Positions 55,202 to 64,000 of a stretch of 64,000 nt of DNA are shown here, piece after piece. This stretch comes from Cubamyces lactineus. Taxonomy: Eukaryota; Basidiomycota; Agaricomycetes; Polyporales; Polyporaceae. The notes below the pieces were generated by a model. The model had not been told where the DNA came from. It saw only the letters and a list, made by a program, of their open reading frames with translations, and did not search any database. Location of the stretch: positions 1-64,000 of the forward strand of contig JACDTU010000027.1 in NCBI GenBank assembly GCA_022376465.1. Direction: 5' to 3'. The position numbers and the translations under genes are program-made. Position 1 is the first letter of the stretch, and each line of letters opens with the position of its first letter.

Positions 55202-58200
55202 ATGGCATCAACAAGTGCTCACTTGCCAGCTGATGCAGGGTCGACTCGTCCTTCGCATCCGTCACCCAATCATACAGTTGAAGATCATGAGAAGTTATCC
55301 GATGTGGTGCGTCCTCGTTCTCCCAATCGGAGCCCGAAGTCTGAGACCTCGTCGAACGAGGAGTTTCCCCGGTCCTCGCGTGACGATTTGCCCTTCGACA
55401 TCTCCACCATCCTGTTCCAGCCGGTGTCTTCACAGGGCACACGCCTGTTTCGCTCTGGCGTGCTCACAATGTCTATGCGTCCGTACATGGAGCATCAACT
55501 AAGTGACGAGAGCTCTGATGAGTCGGCTTCGGAATCGGCGGGAGCCCATGGGAGTATCGCGGCGCCGATGAGCGGCATCCACGAGCGGAGAGGAGGTCAG
55601 CGTTAAATCTGAACCGTCATCGATTGAACTCTCACCTGGCCCCGCCCTCCCACCCCCTACGCAGCCCACGCCCCAAGCCGGGGTTTCGGTAACCGTCGCA
55701 GCGTCGATGCGCGACACCCACGAGCGACGAGAAGAGGTCAGCGTTAAATCTGAACGGTTATCCATTGGACTCTCACCCGGTCCCGCCGTCCCATCCCCTA
55801 CACAGCCCGCGCCCCCAGCCGAAGTTCCAACCTCCGTCGCAGTGCCGATGAGCGACACCTACGAGCCGAGACAAGAGGTAAGGGCAAAATCCGAAGGGTC
55901 ATCTGTCGGTCACTCACCTGGAGCCTCCCGCCCACCCTCTATGCAGCCCGCTGTCCTTCCCAGTCTACCAGCTATACTCTCCGCATCTACTCAGCACCGG
56001 TCTTGTAGCGGTGTACTCCACATTCCGATTGTGACGACCAGTGGGGCATCAAGCTTGTCAACACCCCTGCGATCCGATGCCGCGCCAACCGCGGCGGCCA
56101 ACATTCCTTCGACAGGTGCTTTGACCGTTGTGACAACAACAGATGGTCCAGGCGTGATGACTACGGAGCCACTGTCAGATCGTCCTCGTACGGCAGAGGT
56201 CCAACGGTGGAGACATACCTCGTTCAAGGTGCGTCCTCTCCGTAGTGAGTCAACAACCAACCCTGACACCGTTGTCAATGACAAGGCGAGTGCGCAAGCT
56301 TCCCCTTGTGACGAGCCCGACACGCCCCACGTCGAAATGCCACTGGTCACACTCCAATCCTCGAGCGCGACTGGAGAGCCGATCATCCATGAGCAAGGCC
56401 CCACGGTGCAGGCCGACATAAACGGGACGGAACCCGACCACCCGAGCGAACTGCGTCCCTACGCCGGTGATGAACCTGGTGAGTATCGTGTTTGATATTG
56501 ACTGGCTATGTGCTGACGTACATGTAGCACCTGCGGTGACCCATCCATTCGAGGGGCTGGTAGGGTCTCAGGACGGCTTTGCTGACATGTGCGTAACCTC
56601 CCCGAACGCGACATGGATACCGCAGTATCCGGTCGAACGAACTATCATCAAGACTTACTCTGACGGCCGATGGGGCGAGCGAGAATACTCCCGTTGGCCG
56701 CAGTTGCTGACTCCGGGAATGTGGCACAAGGCGTGCATCCCTCGTGTCGATTCGGAGGAGGGAAGGAGGCTGGGCGCGGCAGTGTGGAGGACTTTACGAC
56801 CTGGAGACTGGGAGGTGGACCACAGGGCTGCCATGCCGGGCTTAGGCAAGATTCGTGGGCAGCTCATCGACGCGTTGGAGGACGCTGCTCAGGCAGCTAT
56901 CATGCGGCTGGACATGATTGCCGGCCAGCCTGCGCGTAGATTGGAGTATGGTCGACAGCTCGTCCTCATCCTGCGTCAGTGTGTCGATCGGATGAGGCTT
57001 TTACCAGCTACCGTGGACATTTCGATCGCAGTTGCGGCGCACGTGCAGCGACTGTGTTTGGAGATGGCTGGCCTGGACGTGTACCTCCGTGTTGTCTTAC
57101 CACGGCTCGAAAGCACGCTGGACTACAGCACGCGCGTTCTCGAAGTCCTGGGCGCTTTCGTCAACGAAGGGACATCGGCCTCCTCCTTAGTACGGGTAGG
57201 CGTACCTGTTTTTTTCCTCCAGCCACTTTCGAGGGATGTCAAGGTGTGGAAAGTAGTACCCATTCGACTTGTGGAGGAAGAGCTCTCCGCGACGCCCTCG
57301 GCTGTCCCCATCCACCATCTCCCGACCGAGCGAGTTGGCGCCATGAATCTAACATTCAATTGGGATGTTCAGATGGTCGTCGCCGTGAGCCGTGAACTTT
57401 GCGCACCTACAGTCGAAGGCCTTCGAACGATCACTGCTGGTCAGCCTCAGGACGGACCAGAGTCAAAACGTGCGCGGGTCGAATCCCTGGTGGGCAGCAA
57501 GGATTTGTCGTTGCCAGTCCACGCGCGTCCACAGAGCAAGAATGCGTCAAAGACAGGAGGCAAGAAAGTGCACCGGGGAGGCCAGAAACCGGTAAGTAGA
57601 TTCCCTCTCTTTTGCTGCTTACGTAATACCGATTCAGAGTTCCTAGGCTCCGCGCGACGGCCAGTCAAGCGCCACACCCTCTGGCGGCTCCTCTTCAGGA
57701 GCCCAACATCCGTCTCGAACGTACACGGCCTCGCCCTTTTACCATCTGCTGCATGCCTGGGCTTCAGCCTTGCGCGACGTTGGCATACTCAAGCAATCTC
57801 CGGCGGCCGTACAGTACTTCTATCCACCGCCCTACCTGCTTGACACGGTACCTTCATCCGCTGCTCTACCGAACAACGCTCCGAATCCTACTAGCATCCG
57901 GAGAGACGATAAGGTGTTCCGATATCTGCACAACCTGGTGCGCATCCGCGAGTTTTGCCGGGCGCGCCTCTTCGATCCTACGGTCGACGGCAAGGCGCTT
58001 TCCATAGCTGAATGGAGGTCGGCGTTGTGGGGCGACTACACCCCAAAGGATGCCCCTCCCACCAGGGCGAAGGCGTCAGAGGAGAAGAAGGCCAAACGAC
58101 GCCATGAGGATAGGAATGCCATCGCGCGGCTCTTCGGAAGCGTTGCGTGCCTCCCCCCCTACGACGAGGCCCAGGTCGTCACACTGGACGATATGGATGT

Positions 58201-58681
58201 GGACAAGAACTTTGCCGCGCAAAGTGTCATGCTGCGCATGCGTTTGATATGGGAAGCGCACGAAATCAACTTCCGATGCGATCTGGTCGCCCTCGATCGT
58301 GCCATGGTCCCTCGCAACGAGTGGCCGATAATGCATCGATGGCAGCGTGAGGCGGACATATCGGCCGTATGGGGGCAGCGGTCCGGTATCGTGACGGTGC
58401 TGCCGCACCCCAGGGAAGTGACGGACTTTCATTGGCGGCGAGGAAGTGACCCGCAGTGGCGGGAGTGCATACCTTCCTTACGTGCGTTCATCACGCTGAT
58501 GACACGATGGGACCAAGTACCTGCCAACCTCTGCCGCGCTGTTCGACAAGAGCCTTGGGATGTCGGATTGTATACTCACGTACAGGAACAGGCCATTCGT
58601 TTCTACGTTGAGAACTTTGTTGCGCATTTCCATAGGCTCCCGGTTGCTCCTATAATGTTCCCCACAGCGTATCTCGTGTAA
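55202..58681 (+). CDS. large unknown protein of a basidiomycete-specific family
   Basis: Exons 55202-55595, 55702-56478, 56528-57591 and 57647-58681 join in phase to 1089 residues. The first third is Ser/Pro/Thr-rich and contains a 141-bp tandem repeat (about 55567-55985) whose first unit is removed as an intron in this model. From about residue 395 it is globular: PQYPVERTIIKTYSDGRWGE, SRWPQLLTPGMWHKACIPRV, LRPGDWEVDHRAAMPGLGKI, QLVLILRQCVDRMRLLPATV, then a Lys-rich linker. The last 345 residues contain NNAPNPTSIRRDDKVFRYLH and IPSLRAFITLMTRWDQVP. I remember multicopy families with these blocks in polypore genomes, function unknown. The frames are clean, so it is probably expressed. Confidence 0.72.
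55567..55985 (+). repeat. intragenic 139-141 bp tandem repeat, three units
   Basis: Units start at GATG in 55567, 55706 and 55847; the third is partial or diverged toward its end. Unit 1 is 139 bp and out of frame, unit 2 is 141 bp (47 codons). Each unit contains a possible donor (GAGGTCAGCG or GAGGTAAGGG) and the first two junctions have an acceptor-like CGTCGCAG. Confidence 0.8.
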
Positions 58682-58682
58682 T

Positions 58683-58770
58683 TGTAATCTCGCAGTCGTG
58701 GTCACCATTCTGTGTTAACAACTGCCCACCTATGTGGTAATATCTTGTGGAAGACCTGATGACTTCAATG
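58683..58770 (+). repeat. lead-in block of satellite array 1
   Basis: The sequence CAGTCGTGGTCACCA...TGTTAACAACTGCCCAC...TTGTGGAAGACCTG begins directly after the stop codon at 58681 and recurs with few changes at 62274-62345, directly before the second array. Confidence 0.75.
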
Positions 58771-58954
58771 ACAATCAACAATTATTAACACAATGTAATT
58801 GTAAAACAAGAATGACACCTGAGATTGACGCCACATACAATTGTTTATGAAGGTGGTACTATAGTATTTGATGATTAACAATATGTGCGCAATGTTTGAC
58901 ACAGAATATAGCAGGTGTATTATCTTGTGGTTCCATTGTAATAATCAAAGTACC

Positions 58955-59710
58955 ACAATCGTGCCACGTCGACGTGTTGTAGCTGAACGTGGCGCAGTTG
59001 TATATGGTTGGAATATCACAATCGTGCCACGTCCACCTATTGTAGCTGAACGTGAGGCGGTTGTATATGGCTGGAATATCACAATCGTGCCACGTCGACC
59101 TGTTGTAGCTGAATGTGGCGCGGTTGTATATGGCTGGAATATCACAATCGTGCCACGTCGACGTGTTGTAGCTGAACGTGGCGCGGTTGTATATGGCTGG
59201 AATATCACAATCGTGCCACGCCCACCTGTTGTAGCTGAACGTGGCGCGGTTGTATATGGTTGGAATATCACAATCGTGCCATGTCCACCTGTTGTAGCTG
59301 AACGTGGTGCGGTTGTATATGGCTGGAATATCACAATCGTGCCACGTCCACCTGTTGTAGCTGAACGTGGCGCGGTTGTATATGGTTGGAATATCACAAT
59401 CGTGCCACATCGACCTGTTGTAGCTGAACGTGGCGCAGTTGTATATGGCTGGAATATCACAATCGTGCCACGTCGACGTGTTGTAGCTGAACGTGGCGCG
59501 GTTGTATATGGCTGGAATATCACAATCGTGCCACGCCCACCTGTTGTAGCTGAACGTGGCGCGGTTGTATATGGCTGGAATATCACAATCGTGCCACGTC
59601 GACCTGTTGTAGCTGAACGTGGTGCGGTTGTATATTGTAGCTGAACGTGGTGCGGTTGTATATTGTAGCTGAACGTGGCGCGGTTGTATATGGCTGGAAT
59701 ATCACAAGGT
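58955..59710. repeat. satellite array 1, 63-bp unit
   Basis: About eleven tandem copies of a 63-bp unit (TTGTAGCTGAACGTGGCGCG, GTTGTATATGGCTGGAATAT, CACAATCGTGCCACGTCGAC and connecting bases). The last copies (from about 59635) are shortened to about 28 bp. Because 63 is a multiple of three, long frames open on both strands; they are not genes. Confidence 0.92.
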
Positions 59711-59879
59711 GAGGCACACTGCAGCAAGGAAACATCTGTGACGGAAATTCAAATATTATCAAATATTGCATACACCACATAATGAACCGCCTCCCATGAC
59801 TGACAGGGCAGTCTGAGGGAAAAGCTGAAATGCATGTGTTCTATTGTATTGCTATGCAAAAATGTAAGTACGGAGAGGC
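59711..59879. other. A/T-rich tail after satellite array 1
   Basis: Unique sequence between the array and the end of the next gene. No feature is recognised. Confidence 0.3.
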
Positions 59880-62284
59880 TCATGATCGGCGTGCGCGCTT
59901 CTTGCCCCGGCCACCCAACGCCTGACGCCTCTTCCTTGCACCCGTCGCAACGTTCTCATTGCCACTATCGCCCTCAGCGTCACCTGAGTGGTTCCCATCG
60001 GAGGTTGTACCGGTGCTGTTGAGGTTGTTGAGAACCCACATGACGTCCTCTACCATCTTGAACGCGGCATCTAACTCAGTATCGTCACGCTGCGCAGCCT
60101 CAAGCCACCATCCAAGTGCTAGAAGCACCAGGAAGAGACCGTTTGGCCCACCGCGACGCAACGAATCCCAGACACAGGATGGAAGAACCTCAGAAGGTCG
60201 ATGGTACTTCTGCCCGTCGCGTATGCGCTCAGCAGGCTGCATGCCAGTCCACCAGAGCTCGCATGAGGCTCCGAACTCTGCTACCTTTCTAATGGACGGC
60301 TTGGATGCGAACTTGCGATGCTTCTGTATCCATTGCCGTACTTCAATGGGACGGCCTTTGGTGGGGAGTCGGGCGTCCTATAGGGAGATCAGCCGTGTTG
60401 AACATGCACAAGCAGATTCAGACACACCTGTGATTCCGGATATCCCAAGTTCTTCTCAAGCTGAAGCCAGCCCTCTACTACGCTTATCCACCGACGATCG
60501 GCGCTGAGTGTTGCAAAGAATAGGCTCGCCTCCTTCACCCATTCAGGGGCAGCCACAAGCAGGTCCTCACTGATGGTGACAGCGTCTTGCGAAGGGGCAG
60601 CGCGGGTGGTATCGCATGGTTCGTTGGTGGAGGAACCGCGTTTGGAGACAGGTGGTGCAGTCGATTGAGCAGATTGGGGTTGAAGAGAGTCGGCGGCATC
60701 GGCCGAACCTGCAGCACCGGTAGCGTGTTCATCCGACGTCGGGGCGGTGTTGTCTCTGCCTGCAGGCGTAGACACGGACCGGTTATTGATATTGTTCTGG
60801 GTGGCATGCAAAGACGTCGGGGAGGCAGGAGCGTGCTCTGTAGGAACACGGCCCGTGAGGGGTTTGTCGGTGTACGTGGCTGCTGGGAGGTCCGGAGCGG
60901 CAGTGGATGGCTCTAAAGACGTGGGGTTTGGAAGGAGGGAACCAGCTCGGGCAGAGGGAACAGTAGTAGACGTAGATGTCGACCTTGTACTTGGTCGACG
61001 AGTTGAGGGAACAGGCTGTGTACCACGAGCGCTGGTGGCGTGTGAGCATTAACCCTAACCCAGACATACTGTGAATTACCTCGAGTCGACTGGTTTGTCG
61101 TCGTTCACAGGTACCTCCTTCGCCTTGCGCGGGCGTGGCTTCGACTTCGTGGCTGCAGGCTTGAACATCGTGGAGAGATCGCTTAAGCCGGCCTTTTCGA
61201 AGGAAGCCCGGATCTCAGTGATATTCTTCGCCCTTTGAGCTTCGTAGTCACCGCCAGTGCCCCCTGCGCCGTCAGCGTCGGGCTCGCTGGACACCTCGCG
61301 CGAATCATCCTCTATCACCATAGGCGACTTGGCGCGGGAGCCACTGGGACTCTTCGGCGGTCCGTACGACCCAGAAGTCGGTATTTCTTCTGCACGTTTG
61401 TCCTGGCCGGCGGTCCTGGGAGCGGCGGAGAGCTCCCGCTCCTTACCACTATGGCCCGTCTTCCCGTCTGTCTTGGGCCTTTCAGCGGTGCCCACTCCCG
61501 AGATTGGAAGCGCCTTGCCTTTGCCCTTTACTTGGGACTTCGCCTTCGCCTTCGCTTTTGCCTTCGCCTTCGCCTTCGCTTTCGCCCTCTCCTTCGCCTT
61601 CGCCTTCTCCTTCCTTCCGGCATCCGAATCTGAGTCCGAATCCGAACCCTCGCTAGACGAGACGTTGCTCTCCGAGGTTTCATCGTCCTCGGGCTGGTCA
61701 CGGATGGCGTCCTGCAACGTTGCCAATGCCTTCTGTAAATCCTTAGCTAGCGACACCGTCAACTCCTCGTCCGCGGTTACGAAGGCGAACGTACTCACGA
61801 TAACACGCTCTAGCAAACTGAATGAAGACTTCTCCAAAGGCGGTGTACTCGTCGGACGCATACTCCGTGAACTTCAGCTCCGCATGAACGGTCTTCCCCG
61901 CTTGTGCACTACACACTGAGTATGTGCCGACATTGCTTCCGAAGGTGAACCACTCACATTACTGTTGTCAGGGTGCCGGTACTAGGATGTGGCCCGGCAA
62001 AGATTGTGAAACCGACCCATCCTGTCAACTCATGCAAGTTCTTGACGGTATGCTCCAATGTCGCCGGAAGGCGTTCAATATTCCTGGTGTATGTTCAGCG
62101 CGGCCTTCGTGGGTCACTGTAATGGGCAACGTACTTGGCTAACTCCCTCACAGCATCCTCTTTTGCATCCTCGGCCTCGCTCTCAGTGCCGGATCCATCC
62201 GTGTCATCGTCTGCAATTTTGTCCAACAATCCCTTGGATCCTCTCCCCCTCAACTTGCGATACTCCTCGACCCTCAGTCGTGGT
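59880..62284 (-). pseudogene. 5'-truncated gene of a basidiomycete family, unknown function
   Basis: Minus-strand exons about 62284-62135, 62083-61958, 61908-61799, 61746-61080, 61031-60428 and 60377-59880 join in phase. Conserved blocks are NIERLPATLEHTVKNLHELT, GWVGFTIFAGPHPSTGTL and AELKFTEYASDEYTAFGEVF. A low-complexity Lys/Ala region with an acidic Ser/Asp stretch follows. Further on are PEWVKEASLFFATLSADRRW and RLPTKGRPIEVRQWIQKHRK, the WWTGMQPAERIRDGQKYHR segment, and a C-terminal KKRARRS that could be a nuclear signal. I recall this family as multicopy in agaricomycetes. The first exon has no ATG and ends upstream in a stop at about 62284, exactly where the satellite lead-in block starts, so the original 5' end appears lost. 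If an upstream start is supplied by splicing it could still be expressed. Confidence 0.65.
61536..61612. repeat. TTCGCC-type microsatellite
   Basis: Run of CTTCGCCTTCGC-like hexamers in the coding exon, encoding an alternating Lys-Ala stretch on the minus strand. Confidence 0.8.
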
Positions 62285-62345
62285 CACCACGGATTGTTAA
62301 CAACTGCCCACGTAGGTGGGGAAATTCTCGTGGAAGACCTGCCAA
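62274..62345 (+). repeat. lead-in block of satellite array 2
   Basis: Related to 58683-58770: GTCGTGGTCACCA, TTGTTAACAACTGCCCAC and CGTGGAAGACCTG are shared in the same order and spacing. Confidence 0.75.
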
Positions 62346-62499
62346 CTCGATATACAAATACAAATGGCCCACCTCATTGAGAATCAATGACACTATGGAT
62401 TTTCAATGGGAGTGGGGCTTTTGTAGTAGTGTATTAACAATTGTGCCACATTTGTAAATGAGATGCATGAATAATGCCCCCACGTATGATACACAATAG

Positions 62500-63840
62500 C
62501 TGGATCGTACATGGACGTGGGTGGTTTGCATATCCCTGCAATACACAATCCACCCACGTCCAATGTATAATAGCTGAATTGTAGATGGACGTGGGTGATT
62601 TGTAGATGCCTCTGATATACAATCTGCCCACGTCTGATGTACAAAAGCTGGATTGTAGATGGACGTGGGCAGTTTGTAGATGTCAATAGCTGGATTGTAG
62701 ATGGACGTGGGTGCTTTGTACATGCCTCTGATATACAATCTGCCCACGTCTGATGTACAATAGCTGGATCGTACATGGACGTGGGCGGTTTGTATATCCC
62801 TGTGATACACAATCCACCCACGTCCAATGTACAATAGCTGAATTGTAGATGGACGTGGGTGATTTGTAGATGCCTCTGATATACAATCTGCCCACGTCTG
62901 ATGTACAAAAGCTGGATTGTAGATGGACGTGGGCAGTTTGTAGATGTCAATAGCTGGATTGTAGATGGACGTGGGTGATTTGTAGATGCCTCTGATATAC
63001 AATCTGCCCACGTCTGATGTACAAAAGCTGGATTGTAGATGGACGTGGGCAGTTTGTAGATGTCAATAGCTTGATTGTAGATGGACGTGGCAGTTTTGTA
63101 AATGCCTCTGATATACAATCAGCCCACGTCTGATATACAATCAGCCCACGTCTGATATACAATCAGCCCACGTCTGATATACAATAGCTGGATTGTATAT
63201 GAACGTGGCAGTTTTGTATATGAACGTGGCAGTATTGTATATGCCTCTGATATACAATCTGCCCACATTTAACTTGATTGTATATAGACGTGGCAGTTTT
63301 GTACATGCCTCTGATATACAATCAGCCCACGTCTGATATACAATAGCTGGATTGTATATGAACGTGGCAGTATTGTATATGAACGTGGCAGTATTGTATA
63401 TGAACGTGGCAGTATTGTATATGAACGTGGCTGGATTGTAGATGAACGTGGGTGATTTGTACATGCCTCTGATATACAATCTGCCCACGTTTAGCTTGAT
63501 TGTAGATGGACGTGGCAGTTTTGTAAATGCCTCTGATATACAATCAGCCCACGTCTGATATACAATCAGCCCACGTCTGATATACAATAGCTGGATTGTA
63601 TATGAACGTGGCAGTTTTGTATATGAACGTGGCAGTATTGTATATGCCTCTGATATACAATCTGCCCACATTTATCTTGATTGTATATGGACGTGGCAGT
63701 TTTGTACATGCCTCTGATATACAATCAGCCCACGTCTGATCTACAATAGCTGAATTGTATATGAACGTGGCAGTTTTGTACATGCCTCTGATATACAATC
63801 TGCCCACATTTAGCTGGATTGTATATGGACATGGCCACTT
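62500..63840. repeat. satellite array 2, variable unit of about 75 bp and less
   Basis: Tandem and partly inverted modules of GCTGGATTGTAGATGGACGT, GGGCAGTTTGTAGATGCCTC and TGATATACAATCTGCCCACG type. The order of modules varies, giving higher-order repeats (62530-62700 resembles 62770-62950). Toward 63,100-63,840 the units shift to a GAACGTGGCAGTTTTGTATA version close to array 1. Frames across it are not genes. Confidence 0.9.
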
Positions 63841-63849
63841 TGTAGATGC

Positions 63850-64000
63850 CACTTTTGTATTACAACTACTATCTGGGCACTTTCTAGCGCTTTTTGGGCT
63901 CCTATTTGGGCGCTTCTTCAACGCTTTTGGGCGCTTTTTTGGCTGTTATCTGGGCGCTTTTTTGGCTGTTATCTGGGCGCTTTTTGGGTTCCTATTTGGG
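63850..64000. repeat. start of a third simple array (GGGCGCTTTTTTGG type)
   Basis: Repeats of TTTTTTGGCTGTTATCTGGG and GCGCTTTTTGGGCTCCTATT blocks of about 20-30 bp continue to the end of the window. Confidence 0.8.

Noticed and set aside
58868..59727. Long frames of about 260 codons on both strands with a repeated 21-residue unit
   Set aside because: The satellite unit is 63 bp, so any stop-free reading is repeated. There are no flanking exons or start context.
58955..63840. CRISPR-like array
   Set aside because: Units are tandem without unique spacers and the genome is eukaryotic.
62393..63921. Several minus frames of 70-240 codons rich in Tyr, Ile and Pro
   Set aside because: They are translations of satellite array 2 and change frame at each module border.
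63850..64000. Telomeric repeat at the window end
   Set aside because: The units contain TTTTTTGG and CTATTTGGG words of about 20-30 bp, not the TTAGGG repeat usual in basidiomycetes.

Overview
The window is nuclear DNA of a filamentous basidiomycete, most likely a wood-decay agaricomycete (possibly Polyporales). Genes are broken by many 50-70 bp GT-AG introns. Recognisable genes include a secreted AA9 polysaccharide monooxygenase, a Zn2Cys6 regulator and the splicing protein LSM6. The accessory families also fit: HET-domain proteins, a KDZ transposase with a CxC2 domain, chromodomain Ty3 retroelements, and protein families I remember only from basidiomycete genomes.

Layout. Bases 1-7.8 kb are ordinary genome: AA9, Zn2Cys6 factor, LSM6. 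From 8 to 27 kb lies a minus-strand cluster of three HET-domain paralogues: one intact, one split by a very young 8.9 kb Ty3/chromovirus-type retrotransposon (14419-23322, CAACG target duplication), and one decayed. A small multi-exon membrane protein (27.2-28.4 kb) and a decayed coding fragment follow. From 30 to 38 kb there is a tandemly duplicated family of small secreted proteins with a conserved pre-pro region: three intact copies and at least two relics. From 39.4 to 43.4 kb two genes of unknown function are divergently transcribed. From 43.4 to 46.1 kb are an HSP70 gene fragment and the 3' part of a second chromodomain retroelement, which carries three closely packed extra ORFs after pol. 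At 46.8-47.4 kb a 512 bp TRIM-like element sits in the 3' end of another gene. From 49.4 to 53.5 kb is an apparently intact 13-exon KDZ transposase gene. From 55.2 to 58.7 kb is a 1089-residue protein with a repeat unit that behaves as an intron. From 58.7 kb to the end, two related satellite arrays flank a 5'-truncated gene, and a third simple array runs off the window.

The most notable signals are in the retroelements. The full-length element and the unrelated TRIM both carry, just inside the 5' LTR, a 12-base sequence complementary to the predicted 5' end of their own RNA, placed about 30 bases after a TATA box. This is the arrangement expected for Tf1-type self-priming. The full-length element also has a GGGTTTT heptamer directly before the gag stop and a stem-loop 6 bases later, indicating -1 frameshifting into pol, plus an ATGA overlap between its first two ORFs. 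The truncated element has pol and three further ORFs separated by only 6, 5 and 1 bases.

All gene models were spliced by hand from reading frame and splice-site consensus. Most joins are phase-consistent, but none is supported by transcripts.
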